From Phenylobacterium deserti (GTDB lineage Bacteria; Pseudomonadota; Alphaproteobacteria; Caulobacterales; Caulobacteraceae), in contig CALQQB010000057.1 in NCBI GenBank assembly GCA_943332615.1, positions 1-32,023 on the forward strand: a stretch of DNA of 32,023 nucleotides, written 5' to 3'. Below the pieces are notes generated by a model that was given only the letters and a program-made list of their open reading frames with translations, made no database searches and was not told where the DNA came from. Each line of letters opens with the position of its first letter. Position 1 is the stretch's first letter. A program made the position numbers and the translations under genes. Positions 15,021-23,719 of the stretch are shown here, one piece after another.

Positions 15021-16067
15021 ATGAACGCCGTCACCCCCGAATTCCACCCCCGCGTCCTGGAAGAAGCCTGCGAATGGACCGCCGCCGACGTGGCCAACCC
15101 GACCGCCTGGACCGAGCATTTCAGCCGCGCCGAGCAGGACGAGTTGGAGGCCGCGGTGGCGCACGCCTACGCGGTCTCCGATGACTTCCTGCAAATCGGC
15201 AAGGCGCAGTTCCCGCTACCCACCCTGGGCGCCCGGCTGAAGCGCATCGAGACGGAACTGATCGACGGTCGCGGCTTCGTGCGCCTGCGGGGGCTGCCGC
15301 GCGAACGCTGGACCAACGACCAGATGTGCATGGCCTACTGGGGGATCGGGGCGCACCTGGGCAAGCCGTGGCCGCAGAACGCCAAGGGCCACCTGCTCGG
15401 CGACGTCACCGACCAGGGCAAGGCGCCGGGAGATCCCACGCTCCGCGGCAACGAGATCGGGCTGGTGGGCCTGGACTTCCACTGCGACGGCTCGGACCTG
15501 GTGGGGCTGATGTGCCTGCGGACCGGGGTGTCGGGCGGGCTGTCGGCGGTGGCCAATTCGGTGGCGCTGCACAATCGGCTGGTCCGCGAGCGGCCCGACC
15601 TGGCGGCGGAACTCTACAACCCGCAACCCTTCGACTATCGCGGCGAACAGGCACCGGGCAAACCCGGCTGGTATCTGATGCCGATCTTCACCGAGCATGC
15701 GGGGCGGCTCTTCATCCGCCTGATCCGGCCCTATGTGCTGGCCTCCCAGCGCCACGCCGACGCGCCGCGGCTGACGGCGAAGGCCATCGAGGCCCTGGCC
15801 TGGATGCAGGACATGGCCAAGGGCGGCGCCTATTCGGTGATCATGGATTTCGAGCCCGGCGACATGCAGTTCATCAACAACTACCACGTGCTGCACGGCC
15901 GCACGTCCTACGAGGACGACCGCGCGGCGGGCAAGATCCGCCACCTGAAGCGGCTGTGGCTGGAAACGGAGGCGCTGACCGAGCGGCCGGCGCAGTTCGT
16001 CAACCGGGTCGGCGATGGCTACTGGTCGCGCAAGCTCACCATCAGCCGCATGGATGCCGCCCAATGA
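15021..16067 (+). CDS. TauD/TfdA-like Fe(II)/2-oxoglutarate dioxygenase
   Basis: This 348-residue protein has the double-stranded beta-helix iron site of TauD-type oxygenases, which hydroxylate a substrate while decarboxylating 2-oxoglutarate. The facial triad is H154 and D156 in DFHCDGSD and, distally, H292 in HVLHGRTSYED; an Arg in RHLKRLWLE follows where the family binds 2-oxoglutarate. The MPIFTEHAGRLFIRLIRPYV segment also suits the group. It starts 5 nt after the deacylase stop and its own stop overlaps the next start (ATGA), so the three genes are translated as a unit. The substrate is unknown. Confidence 0.9.
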   Translation: MNAVTPEFHPRVLEEACEWTAADVANPTAWTEHFSRAEQDELEAAVAHAYAVSDDFLQIGKAQFPLPTLGARLKRIETELIDGRGFVRLRGLPRERWTNDQMCMAYWGIGAHLGKPWPQNAKGHLLGDVTDQGKAPGDPTLRGNEIGLVGLDFHCDGSDLVGLMCLRTGVSGGLSAVANSVALHNRLVRERPDLAAELYNPQPFDYRGEQAPGKPGWYLMPIFTEHAGRLFIRLIRPYVLASQRHADAPRLTAKAIEALAWMQDMAKGGAYSVIMDFEPGDMQFINNYHVLHGRTSYEDDRAAGKIRHLKRLWLETEALTERPAQFVNRVGDGYWSRKLTISRMDAAQ

Positions 16068-16819
16068 GCCTTGTTCTGCGCACGGACCGGGGCGGCTGCG
16101 CGACGCTCACCATCAACCGGCCCGACAAGCTGAATGCGTTGAACGTCGAAGTTTTTGTCGAGCTGGACGCCCATGTGGCGGCGATCGCCAGTGAGACGGA
16201 GACGGTGGGCCTCGTGATCCTGCGGGGTGCCGGGCGGTGTTTCTCCGCCGGCCACGACCTGTCGGACATCGCCGCGGGCGAGAAACTGCCGCAGCCGTTC
16301 TACCAGTCGAAGGTGATCGAGCGGCTGGCCGGACTGCCGCAGCCGCTGATCAGCGCGGTGCACGGCCACTGCTACACCGGCGCCCTGGAACTGGCCCTGG
16401 CCGGCGACATCGTCTTCGCCGCCGAGGGCGCGAGGATGGCCGACACCCACGCCAAGTGGGCCCTGACCCCGGTCTGGGGCATGAGCCAGCGGCTGCCGCG
16501 CCGCGTCGGGACCTATCGCGCCCGGGAGCTGATGTTCACCTGCCGCACCGTGGGCGGGCGGGAAGCCGCCGAGATCGGCCTGGCCGACATCTGCGTGCCG
16601 GACGCCGAGTTCGACGCCCGGCTGGAGGCGCTGGCCGACCAGATCCTCGCCAACAGCTGGTTCAGCCACCGCGCCAACAAGCGCCTGCTGACCGACACCG
16701 ACGGCATGGACGTCTCCCAGGGCCTCGCCCACGAGATCTTCCGCGGCCAGGGGCGCGGCCCCGACATGGCCGACCGCATCGCCGGGTTCCAGAACAAGAC
16801 GGTGAAGCAGCAGGCCTAG
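16064..16819 (+). CDS. Enoyl-CoA hydratase/isomerase family protein
   Basis: This 251-residue crotonase-fold protein normally acts on a CoA thioester. The oxyanion-hole segments are present: GRCFSAGHDLSD (58-68) and HGHCYTGALELALAGD (100-115). By eye, one catalytic Glu position of classic hydratases (E164 of rat mitochondrial hydratase) is kept as E155, while the other (E144) is replaced by H129 in ADTHAKWALTPVWGMSQRLPR. This suggests chemistry other than simple hydration, such as isomerisation or hydrolysis. The ATG overlaps the dioxygenase stop (ATGA), which fixes the start. A hairpin at 16849-16876 follows the gene. Confidence 0.9.
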   Translation: MSLVLRTDRGGCATLTINRPDKLNALNVEVFVELDAHVAAIASETETVGLVILRGAGRCFSAGHDLSDIAAGEKLPQPFYQSKVIERLAGLPQPLISAVHGHCYTGALELALAGDIVFAAEGARMADTHAKWALTPVWGMSQRLPRRVGTYRARELMFTCRTVGGREAAEIGLADICVPDAEFDARLEALADQILANSWFSHRANKRLLTDTDGMDVSQGLAHEIFRGQGRGPDMADRIAGFQNKTVKQQA

Positions 16820-16848
16820 ACGCTGCAGGGGACATGTCGTCGCAGATT

Positions 16849-16876
16849 GGAGGGGTTAGGAAATCCTAAGGCCTCC
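16849..16876. other. Hairpin between the crotonase and BLUF genes
   Basis: TTAGGA (16856-16861) pairs with TCCTAA (16864-16869), flanked by GGAG (16849-16852) and CTCC (16873-16876). The 2-nt loop is tight and no T-tract follows, so it may be an operator for the BLUF gene 38 bp downstream as readily as a terminator of the operon. Confidence 0.4.
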
Positions 16877-16913
16877 GGCGGTAGGGCTGTCGCGCTCGAG
16901 CAAGGAGTTGCTC

Positions 16914-17378
16914 ATGCCTGTCCTATCCGGCAGCCGAACCCTGTATCGACTGATCTATTCGAGCCGCCAGCAGATTCCGCCGGCCGACCTGGAGCATGAG
17001 GTCGGGGCCATCATCCGGGCCTCTATCCGCAACAACCGCGACGTCGCGATCACGGGTCTGCTGCTGGTCTACGAGGGCTACTTCCTGCAGGCGCTGGAAG
17101 GTCCGGCCGAGGCGGTGGTGACGACCTACCGCCGTATCCTCGACGATACCCGGCACGAGGGCGCAAAGGTGCTGATCGCCGGTCCGGCGGCGACGCGCGA
17201 ATTCGCCGACTGGAACATGTGCGCCCGGCGGATGACGCCCGGCGACGACGCCATCCTCGACACTCTGAACGCGCGCAAGCTGTTCCAGCCGGAAACCTTC
17301 TCAGGACCGGCTGCCCTGCGGCTGTTGAAGGTGGTGCGCGCCATTCAAGATCGAACCCAGACGGCGCTGCCGGGATAG
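16914..17378 (+). CDS. BLUF-domain blue-light photoreceptor
   Basis: This 154-residue protein is a single BLUF domain, which binds FAD non-covalently and senses blue light through a Tyr-Gln hydrogen-bond switch. The key residues are visible: Y15 in YRLIYSSR, Asn at 40/41 in SIRNNRDVAITG, Q59 in YFLQALEG, and W100/M102 in DWNM. About 55 residues of C-terminal helix follow, with no EAL or other effector domain, so it must signal through a partner. The ATG at 16914 has AAGGAG at 16902-16907 and is preferred to the overlapping TTG at 16908. No obvious partner gene is next to it; recQ follows 57 bp later. Confidence 0.93.
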   Translation: MPVLSGSRTLYRLIYSSRQQIPPADLEHEVGAIIRASIRNNRDVAITGLLLVYEGYFLQALEGPAEAVVTTYRRILDDTRHEGAKVLIAGPAATREFADWNMCARRMTPGDDAILDTLNARKLFQPETFSGPAALRLLKVVRAIQDRTQTALPG

Positions 17379-17435
17379 GGGAGAAACCGGAACGGTCGTT
17401 GGCGTCCGGACGCGGCGCGCGCCATAAGGGCGGGA

Positions 17436-19295
17436 ATGACGCTCGCCCTCGCCGATGCCGCTCCATTGTCGCTGGACGCCGCCCGCGCAGTCCTGCGGCG
17501 CACCTTCGGGCATGCTGACTTCCGGGGCATGCAGGCCGAGGTGATCGGTGAGGTGCTGGCCGGGCGCAGCGCCATGGCCGTGCTGCCGACCGGCGGCGGC
17601 AAGAGCCTCTGCTACCAGATCCCCGCCCTGCTGCGGCCAGGCCTGGGGCTGGTGGTGTCGCCGCTGATCGCGCTGATGACCGATCAGGTCGCGGCGCTGG
17701 TGCAGTCGGGCGTGGCGGCGGCGCGGCTGGATTCCAATATCGACCCCGAGGAGAAGGCCGAGACCTGGCGGCGGATCGAGCGGGGCGAGCTCGACATCCT
17801 GTACGTCTCGCCGGAAGGCCTGATGCAGGGCTGGATGCTGGAGCGGCTGTCGCGGACGCCGCTGTCGCTGATCGCCATCGACGAGGCGCACTGCGTGAGC
17901 CAGTGGGGCCACGACTTCCGGCCCGAGTACCGCATGCTGGGCCGGCTGGCCGAGCTGTTCCCCCGCGTCCCGCGCCTGGCGGTGACCGCGACCGCCGACG
18001 CCAAGACCCGCGAGGACATCCGCGCCGAGCTGCGCCTGGAAGATTCCGCCGAGTTCGTCGACAGCTTCGCCCGCCCTGAGCTGGTGCTGTCGGCCGAGCG
18101 CAAGAAGGGCAGTGTCGAGAAGCGGGTGGTGGAACTGGTCACCGCCCGATCGAACCGCTCGGGGGTGGTTTACGCCGGCTCGCGCGACAAGACCGAGAAG
18201 CTGGCGGAGGCGTTGCGGGCGGCCGGCGTCCCGGCGCTGTCCTATCACGCCGGGCTGGACAAGCAGGTCCGGGCGCAGCGGCTGGAGGACTTCCTGCAGG
18301 CAGATGTGGCGGTGATGGTGGCGACCATCGCCTTCGGCATGGGGGTGGATAAGCCCGACGTCCGCTTCGTGATCCACGCCGACGCCCCCGCCGCCATCGA
18401 GGCCTACTGGCAGGAGATCGGCCGCGCCGGGCGCGACGGCGAGATGGCCGAGGGGATCACGCTCTATGGCGCCGCCGACATGAGTTGGGCGCTGCGCCGG
18501 ATCGCCGAGCGGGAGATGGACGAGGCGGTCAAGCAGGTGCAGGTGCGCAAGGTGCGTCAGCTGTACGCCCTGCTGGACGGGGTGGGCTGCCGGGCCGCGA
18601 CGGTGCGGCGCTACTTCGGCGAAGAGGGGGTCGAGGCCTGCGGGCAGTGCGACCTGTGCCTGGGCCAGGTCGAGACGACCGACGCCACAGAGGCGGCGCA
18701 GAAGGCGCTGTCGGCGGCGCACCGGCTGCAGGGCCGGTTCGGGCGCGGGCGGCTGGTGGACCACCTGCTGGGCAAAACCAAGGAGCCCAGCGACTGGGAA
18801 ACCTCGCTGTCCACCTGGGCCATCGGCCCGGAGCTGTCGGCGCAGCAGTGGCGCGACCTGACCGAACAGCTGCTGTTCGACGGCCTGTTGCGCGAGGACC
18901 CCAACGACGGGCGGCCCCTGGTGGGCGTCGGCGAAGCCGAGGCAGTGCGCGCCGTGTTCCGGGGCGAGCGCCGCGTGATGATGCGCAAGCACGCTGAGGG
19001 CGCGGAGGATGCGCCGCGCGGGGGCCGCACCCGGCGTCGGGACAAGCCGGCCGCCGCCACCCTGGGCCCGTCCGATCAGCCGCTGTTCGAGGCGCTGCGG
19101 GCCTGGCGCGCGGCCGAGGCCAAGGCCCAGCACGTCCCGCCCTACGTGATCTTCCACGACCGGTCCCTGGCCGAGATCGCGGCGGCGAAGCCCGGCAGCC
19201 GCGCCGCGCTGGCCGCCATCAACGGCGTCGGCGAGGCGAAGCTCGCGCACTACGGCGAGGCGGTGCTGCAAGTGGTCGGAACCTTCACCGCCTGA
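17436..19295 (+). CDS. recQ: ATP-dependent DNA helicase RecQ
   Basis: This 619-residue superfamily 2 helicase unwinds DNA 3'-5' in recombination and fork repair. The N-terminal helicase core has Walker A TGGGKS (52-57), DEAH at 149-152 with the RecQ-specific HCVSQWGHDFR loop, TAT motif III, and motif VI QEIGRAGRDG. The RQC part carries the zinc cysteines in GCRAATVRRYFG and CGQCDLC, then a winged helix. A C-terminal HRDC domain (FEALRAWRAAEAKAQHVPPYVI) follows a basic linker GGRTRRRDK. The length is normal for bacterial RecQ. The ribosome-binding site is weak, but the ATG at 17436 leaves a typical N-terminus. Confidence 0.96.
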   Translation: MTLALADAAPLSLDAARAVLRRTFGHADFRGMQAEVIGEVLAGRSAMAVLPTGGGKSLCYQIPALLRPGLGLVVSPLIALMTDQVAALVQSGVAAARLDSNIDPEEKAETWRRIERGELDILYVSPEGLMQGWMLERLSRTPLSLIAIDEAHCVSQWGHDFRPEYRMLGRLAELFPRVPRLAVTATADAKTREDIRAELRLEDSAEFVDSFARPELVLSAERKKGSVEKRVVELVTARSNRSGVVYAGSRDKTEKLAEALRAAGVPALSYHAGLDKQVRAQRLEDFLQADVAVMVATIAFGMGVDKPDVRFVIHADAPAAIEAYWQEIGRAGRDGEMAEGITLYGAADMSWALRRIAEREMDEAVKQVQVRKVRQLYALLDGVGCRAATVRRYFGEEGVEACGQCDLCLGQVETTDATEAAQKALSAAHRLQGRFGRGRLVDHLLGKTKEPSDWETSLSTWAIGPELSAQQWRDLTEQLLFDGLLREDPNDGRPLVGVGEAEAVRAVFRGERRVMMRKHAEGAEDAPRGGRTRRRDKPAAATLGPSDQPLFEALRAWRAAEAKAQHVPPYVIFHDRSLAEIAAAKPGSRAALAAINGVGEAKLAHYGEAVLQVVGTFTA

Positions 19296-19319
19296 ATTCC
19301 GGCGGTGCGGCGCCCAATA

Positions 19320-19346
19320 CCGCCCGGACCTTTGAAGCCCGGGCGG
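19320..19346. terminator. Bidirectional terminator-like hairpin
   Basis: CCGCCCGG (19320-19327) pairs perfectly with CCGGGCGG (19339-19346) around an 11-nt loop, midway between the convergent stops of recQ and the TonB-dependent receptor. It is well placed to end transcription of both genes, though T-tracts are short. Confidence 0.6.
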
Positions 19347-19356
19347 CGCGCGCCGC

Positions 19357-21603
19357 TTAGAACTTCGCCTTCACCTCGACGCCCAGGGTGCGCGGGTCGT
19401 TCACGAAACCGGTCAGGTTGTTGAAGTCGATTCCGCCTTCGAGGCTCTTGTCGTTGGTGATGTTGCGGCCGAAGGCGGCCACTTCCCAGGCGCCGCCGGC
19501 GGCGCGGTAGCCGAAGCGCAGGCCGCCTTCCAGCAGGTGGCTGTCATGGTACTCGGCGGATTTGTAGAGGAAGAAGTTGACGTTCGAGCGGTAGGCCCAG
19601 TCGGTGAAGGCGAAGACCTCGCCCTCGCCCATCGGCACGGAATAGCCGGCGGTGAGGTTGGCGATGTACTTTGGCGCATTGGGCAGGACGTTGCCGTCGA
19701 TGCGCACCGTCCCGGCGATCGGGCCGGCCGGGTCCAGCACCGTGCAGCCACTGCCGCAGGGCTGGGTGAACAGGTTCGGATCGTCCAGTTCGGTGTGGTT
19801 GTAGCTGAACCCGGCGGTCAGGATCAGCCGGTCGACCGGCTCGGCCTCGGCGTTGAACTCGATGCCGTAGCCCTTGGCCTTGTCGGCGTTGAGCAGGCGG
19901 TTGAAGTTCGCGCCGCCGCCGACGGCGGTGACCTGCAGGTCCTTGGCCTGGAACAGGAAGACGTCGGCGTCGAAGCGTAGCCGACCGTCGGCTGCCTTGC
20001 CCTTCACGCCGGCCTCGTAGGACATCAGCGTCTCTTTCTTGGCGACCGAGATGGTGTCGCCGAACACGAGGCGGCCCTGGATCGAAGGCGCCCGAGAGCC
20101 ACGCGCCACGCGGGCGTAGAGGTTGACGTCGTCGGTCGCCGCGTAGGTGGCGCTGAGGTTGAAACTGACGTCGCTGGTGCTGGGATTGGCCCGCTGGATC
20201 GCCGTCGCCGGCGCGCCGAACGGCGAGCGCACGCGCTGGGCCAGGAAGTCCTTCTTGTCATGGGAAAACCGGACGCCGGCGGCGAGGTTCAGTTGATCGG
20301 AAAGATCGACATCGACGTTGGCGAAGGCCGCGAAGCTCTCGGTCTTCTGGTTCTGGTAGGCGTAGCCATCCAGCGCGCCGCCGGCCAGGGTGTTGAAATC
20401 GTAGGAATCTATCTTCAGCGCTTCATGGAAGTAGAAGGCGCCGATCGTATAGCTGGTCGGGCCCTTCTCGCCGGCAAGCCGCACTTCCTGGGTGAACCGG
20501 CCGTGGAAGGGGATGCCGTCGGCGCTCTCCGACGGGAACGGGATGAACCCCGGTCCGAACGGCGGGGCGAACGAGGCGCCGAAGCCGCCGTCGATGTCGC
20601 CGCGGGAATAGGTATCGACCCGCTCATAGGCCGTGATCGAGGTCAGGGTCGGTATGCCTTCGCCGAAATCGTAGGTGAGCTTCAAATTGGCGCCGGCGCT
20701 TTCCACCTTCTGGATCGCCCGGCCCTGGGCGTCCTGGGAGATCTCGTCGCGCTTGAAGCCAGGGACGAACCCGCCCGTGCCCTTCCGGATGATGTTGGCG
20801 CGGAAGATTCGCGGCGTGCCGTCCAGGTGCTGGTAGTGCAGGTTGAGGAGCGCTGAGGCGTCCGCCGTCGGCGTCCACAACAGCTGGCCGCGAAGCGCGA
20901 ACTGGTCGTAGCCCTCGGCGTCGTCCTTCTTGGGCGTGCGCAGGTTATCGACCCAATCATCGCGGTGCTGGTAGAGGCCCGACAGGCGGAAAGCCAGTTG
21001 GTCGGCGATGATCGGGCCGGAGACCGCGCCCTCCACGTTGATCGTCGAATAGGTGGCGTAGGAGGCCTGGCCGTAGCCGGTGAATTCCTTGGTCGGCTTG
21101 GCGCTGTCGAACTTCAGCACGCCCGCCGGGGTATTGCGGCCGAACAGGGTGCCCTGCGGCCCGCGCAGCACTTCCACCTGAGCGATGTCGAACAGCGGGA
21201 AGCCCTTCAGAACCGGGGTCTCCAGCACCACCTCGTCGTAGACGAAGCTTACCGGCTGGCTGGCGTTCAGGTCGAAGTCGGTATTGCCGAGGCCGCGGAT
21301 ATAGGGACGCGGGAAGGTGCGACCGAAGCTCGATTCCAGGGTCAGGCTGGGCACCCGGGCCGACAGCACCCGGATGTCGCCGCCCGAGGAGAGCACAGCG
21401 GCCAGCTTCTCGCCCGACAGCGCCGTCACCGACAGCGGCACGTCGTTGATGTTCTCGGCCTTCTTCTGCGCGGTGACGATCACCTCGCTGACCGAGGCGG
21501 CGGCCTCGTCGGCTGCGACGGCTGGCCAGGCGAAGACGGCGGCAAGTGCGGACATGGAGGCGCAGGCGACAAGCCTCGCGCGCATCGACGCGAACGTCTT
21601 CAT
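19357..21603 (-). CDS. TonB-dependent outer-membrane receptor
   Basis: This 748-residue protein is a 22-strand barrel receptor that imports a bulky nutrient using TonB energy. The signal peptide is residues 1-30 (ending AVA). A TonB-box-like SEVIVTAQ lies at 39-46, followed by the plug (DVPLSVTALSG, RPYIRGLG, VEVLRGPQGTLFGRNTPAGVL). The barrel ends in VEVKAKF with the terminal Phe expected for BAM insertion. The plug and barrel resemble the FecA/CirA-like receptors abundant in Caulobacterales and sphingomonads. The ligand is not predictable, and no transporter, sigma/anti-sigma pair or degradative gene is adjacent. GAGGG precedes the ATG, and a 16-bp palindrome lies 70-85 bp upstream. Confidence 0.94.
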   Translation of the reverse strand: MKTFASMRARLVACASMSALAAVFAWPAVAADEAAASVSEVIVTAQKKAENINDVPLSVTALSGEKLAAVLSSGGDIRVLSARVPSLTLESSFGRTFPRPYIRGLGNTDFDLNASQPVSFVYDEVVLETPVLKGFPLFDIAQVEVLRGPQGTLFGRNTPAGVLKFDSAKPTKEFTGYGQASYATYSTINVEGAVSGPIIADQLAFRLSGLYQHRDDWVDNLRTPKKDDAEGYDQFALRGQLLWTPTADASALLNLHYQHLDGTPRIFRANIIRKGTGGFVPGFKRDEISQDAQGRAIQKVESAGANLKLTYDFGEGIPTLTSITAYERVDTYSRGDIDGGFGASFAPPFGPGFIPFPSESADGIPFHGRFTQEVRLAGEKGPTSYTIGAFYFHEALKIDSYDFNTLAGGALDGYAYQNQKTESFAAFANVDVDLSDQLNLAAGVRFSHDKKDFLAQRVRSPFGAPATAIQRANPSTSDVSFNLSATYAATDDVNLYARVARGSRAPSIQGRLVFGDTISVAKKETLMSYEAGVKGKAADGRLRFDADVFLFQAKDLQVTAVGGGANFNRLLNADKAKGYGIEFNAEAEPVDRLILTAGFSYNHTELDDPNLFTQPCGSGCTVLDPAGPIAGTVRIDGNVLPNAPKYIANLTAGYSVPMGEGEVFAFTDWAYRSNVNFFLYKSAEYHDSHLLEGGLRFGYRAAGGAWEVAAFGRNITNDKSLEGGIDFNNLTGFVNDPRTLGVEVKAKF

Positions 21604-21672
21604 CTGGGAACCCTCTGGCGATGTTCGCGAGCGAGGAGGCTCGCCTTCCAGAGGCCTGACTACACCATAGGA

Positions 21673-21688
21673 TGCAGGCGCGCCTGCA
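21673..21688. promoter_or_regulatory. Perfect 16-bp palindrome upstream of the receptor gene
   Basis: TGCAGGCGCGCCTGCA is a perfect palindrome centred about 77 bp upstream of the receptor start, in its promoter region. It is a strong candidate operator for a dimeric regulator; no specific factor is recognised. Confidence 0.5.
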
Positions 21689-21799
21689 ACCGCAACGCGG
21701 ATGTCACAATTTCATCGCGTTGCGTGCTTCACGCGCAACAGGGTGCGCAGGAGCGCCCGCGCCTGTCCGCCGGAAGACCATCGGCTTGACGCCTGGCCC

Positions 21800-23719
21800 T
21801 TAGAATTCCGTCCACTCGTCGTTGCCGGGGGCCAGCGCCGCGGAACTCGTGATGATCCGCTGGACCACACGTCTCTGCGCCGCTGGCGTCGACGGCGCAC
21901 TCCTGCTGACCGGGCGCGGCGATCCCGGCGCGGGCCTCGAGCTAAGCTGCGACGCCGCGGCGCCGGTGCGGAAATCGCCCATGAGCCGGCTCAGTTCCGC
22001 AGCCTCGGTCTTCAGGACCACAGTGGCGGCGGCCGTCTCCTCGACCATGGCGGCGTTCTGCTGGGTGACCTGGTCCATCTCGTTCACCGCGCTGTTGACC
22101 TGGTTCAGGCCAGCGGCCTGCTCCTTCGCGGACGCGGCGATATCGCCGACCAAACCGTCGATCTCGCCCACCTGGCGGGCCAAGGCGTTGAGCGCCTCAC
22201 CGGTTCTGCCGACCAGCTGCACGCCCGACTTCACCTGCTGAGAAGAGGCGGAAATGAGGGACTTGATCTCCTTGGCCGCCTCGGCGGAGCGTTGGGCGAG
22301 AGCACGGACCTCGGAGGCTACCACGGCGAAGCCGCGGCCGGCATCCCCGGCGCGCGCCGCCTCGACCCCGGCGTTCAGGGCGAGCAGGCTGGTCTGGAAA
22401 GCGATCTCATCGATCACGCCGATAATCTGGCCGATTTGGCGAGACGAGCTTTCGATCAGGTCCATGGCGCTGATCGCCTCGCGCACCACATTGCCGCCTT
22501 CAGCCGCGCCCGTCTTGGCCTCCTGCACCACCACTCGAGCGTGACTCGCGCCATCGGCGGAGACCTTCACCGTTGCTGTGATCTCGTCGAGGGCGGCGGC
22601 GGTTTCCTCCAGGCTGGCGGCCTGCTGTTCGGTGCGGCGCGAGAGTTCAGAGCTCGCACCGGCGATCTCATCGACCCCGGAACTGATTCCCGAGCTGGTG
22701 GCGACAATCACCTGCATCGCGTCGTGGAGCTTCGCCACGGCGCTGTTGAAGTCGGCGCGCAGGGCTTCGTACTCTCTGGGGAAAGTCTGGTCGATGCTGT
22801 GGGTCAGGTCGCCCTGCGCCAAGCGCTCCAGCGCGGTCGATAGAGTTTCCACGACCTTCCGTTGAGCCACGTCAGCTTCCGCCTTCGCCGCGTCAGCCTC
22901 TGCCTTGGCCATCTCGGCCTCTGCCTTCGCCCTATCAGCCGCTGCCTTCGCCAAGGCGGTATCGCGAAAGACCAGCACCGCTCGCGCCATGTCACCGAGT
23001 TCATCGGCGCGGTCGGCATCGACGGCGATTTCATTGTCGCCCTTCGCAAGTTGGGCCATCGCGCGGGTGAGTATGGTGATGGGGCGAGCGATAATGCGGC
23101 TGAGCACCCCCGAAAGCGTCATTGCGATTGCGATGAGAGCGATGCCGCCGAGCACCAGGGCCGCCATGGCTGTAAAGATCGCGCGCTCCTGGCGCTTCGC
23201 ATTGTCAGCAATCAGCTTTGTCTCGGTGTCGCGAATGTCGCGCAACGGCAGCACCGCCTTGCTTGTGAGAACTTTTGCGCCGGCGTCACGAACCATCTGT
23301 TGAGCCTCTTCCCGCTGCCCGGCGCGGACGGCGGAAATCAGACGGTCGCCCCAGTCCTTCCGCCAAGCCACAGTCGCAATTCGAGATTCTTCCAGGAGCT
23401 GTTTCTTGACTGGGTCATCAATGATCAGTTTCAGAGAACGCTCAACACGGTCGTATTCATCCCTGCCTTCATAGTACGATTTGAGGTATGATTCGTCTCC
23501 TGTCACAAGAAAGCCACGAAATTGGCTGTTCTGACGCAGGATCGATGTTTCCAATGTCAAAGTCTGTGCGTGTATAGATTGCGAAAGATTGTTGCGTTTA
23601 GTTGATGTCTGTATCATCCATATGGCACTAAAGAATACGATCATCATGACGGCAGCTGATACACAAATACACGCGAATGATAGGCTCAATTTTCGCGTAA
23701 TATTCATTGCTTTAATCAT
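21800..23719 (-). CDS. Methyl-accepting chemotaxis protein with CHASE3 sensor
   Basis: This 639-residue chemoreceptor has TM1 at about 12-36, a periplasmic CHASE3-type helical sensor at 40-178 (FRGFLVTGDESYLKSYYEGR), TM2 at 181-204, HAMP at 204-256, an Ala/Lys/Glu helix at 258-285 made of AKAEAD-like repeats, a second HAMP-like unit to about 340, and the MA signalling hairpin with tip EIAFQTSLLALNAGVEAARAG. Conserved glutamine/glutamate methylation segments flank the tip. A Ser/Pro/Arg-rich linker ends in NDEWTEF, resembling the C-terminal CheR/CheB docking pentapeptide. The ATG at 23719 has AAGG 8 nt upstream; an ATG four codons later is possible. No che genes are nearby. The 5' end of the gene is AT-richer than the rest. 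Confidence 0.95.
   Translation of the reverse strand: MIKAMNITRKLSLSFACICVSAAVMMIVFFSAIWMIQTSTKRNNLSQSIHAQTLTLETSILRQNSQFRGFLVTGDESYLKSYYEGRDEYDRVERSLKLIIDDPVKKQLLEESRIATVAWRKDWGDRLISAVRAGQREEAQQMVRDAGAKVLTSKAVLPLRDIRDTETKLIADNAKRQERAIFTAMAALVLGGIALIAIAMTLSGVLSRIIARPITILTRAMAQLAKGDNEIAVDADRADELGDMARAVLVFRDTALAKAAADRAKAEAEMAKAEADAAKAEADVAQRKVVETLSTALERLAQGDLTHSIDQTFPREYEALRADFNSAVAKLHDAMQVIVATSSGISSGVDEIAGASSELSRRTEQQAASLEETAAALDEITATVKVSADGASHARVVVQEAKTGAAEGGNVVREAISAMDLIESSSRQIGQIIGVIDEIAFQTSLLALNAGVEAARAGDAGRGFAVVASEVRALAQRSAEAAKEIKSLISASSQQVKSGVQLVGRTGEALNALARQVGEIDGLVGDIAASAKEQAAGLNQVNSAVNEMDQVTQQNAAMVEETAAATVVLKTEAAELSRLMGDFRTGAAASQLSSRPAPGSPRPVSRSAPSTPAAQRRVVQRIITSSAALAPGNDEWTEF

Noticed and set aside
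17301..19271. 656-codon open frame antisense to recQ
   Set aside because: A shadow of recQ with no recognisable domain.
22905..22990. AKAEAD-like repeats in the chemoreceptor as a possible tandem DNA repeat array
   Set aside because: The repetition is short, imperfect and within a coding helix, so it is explained by the protein.
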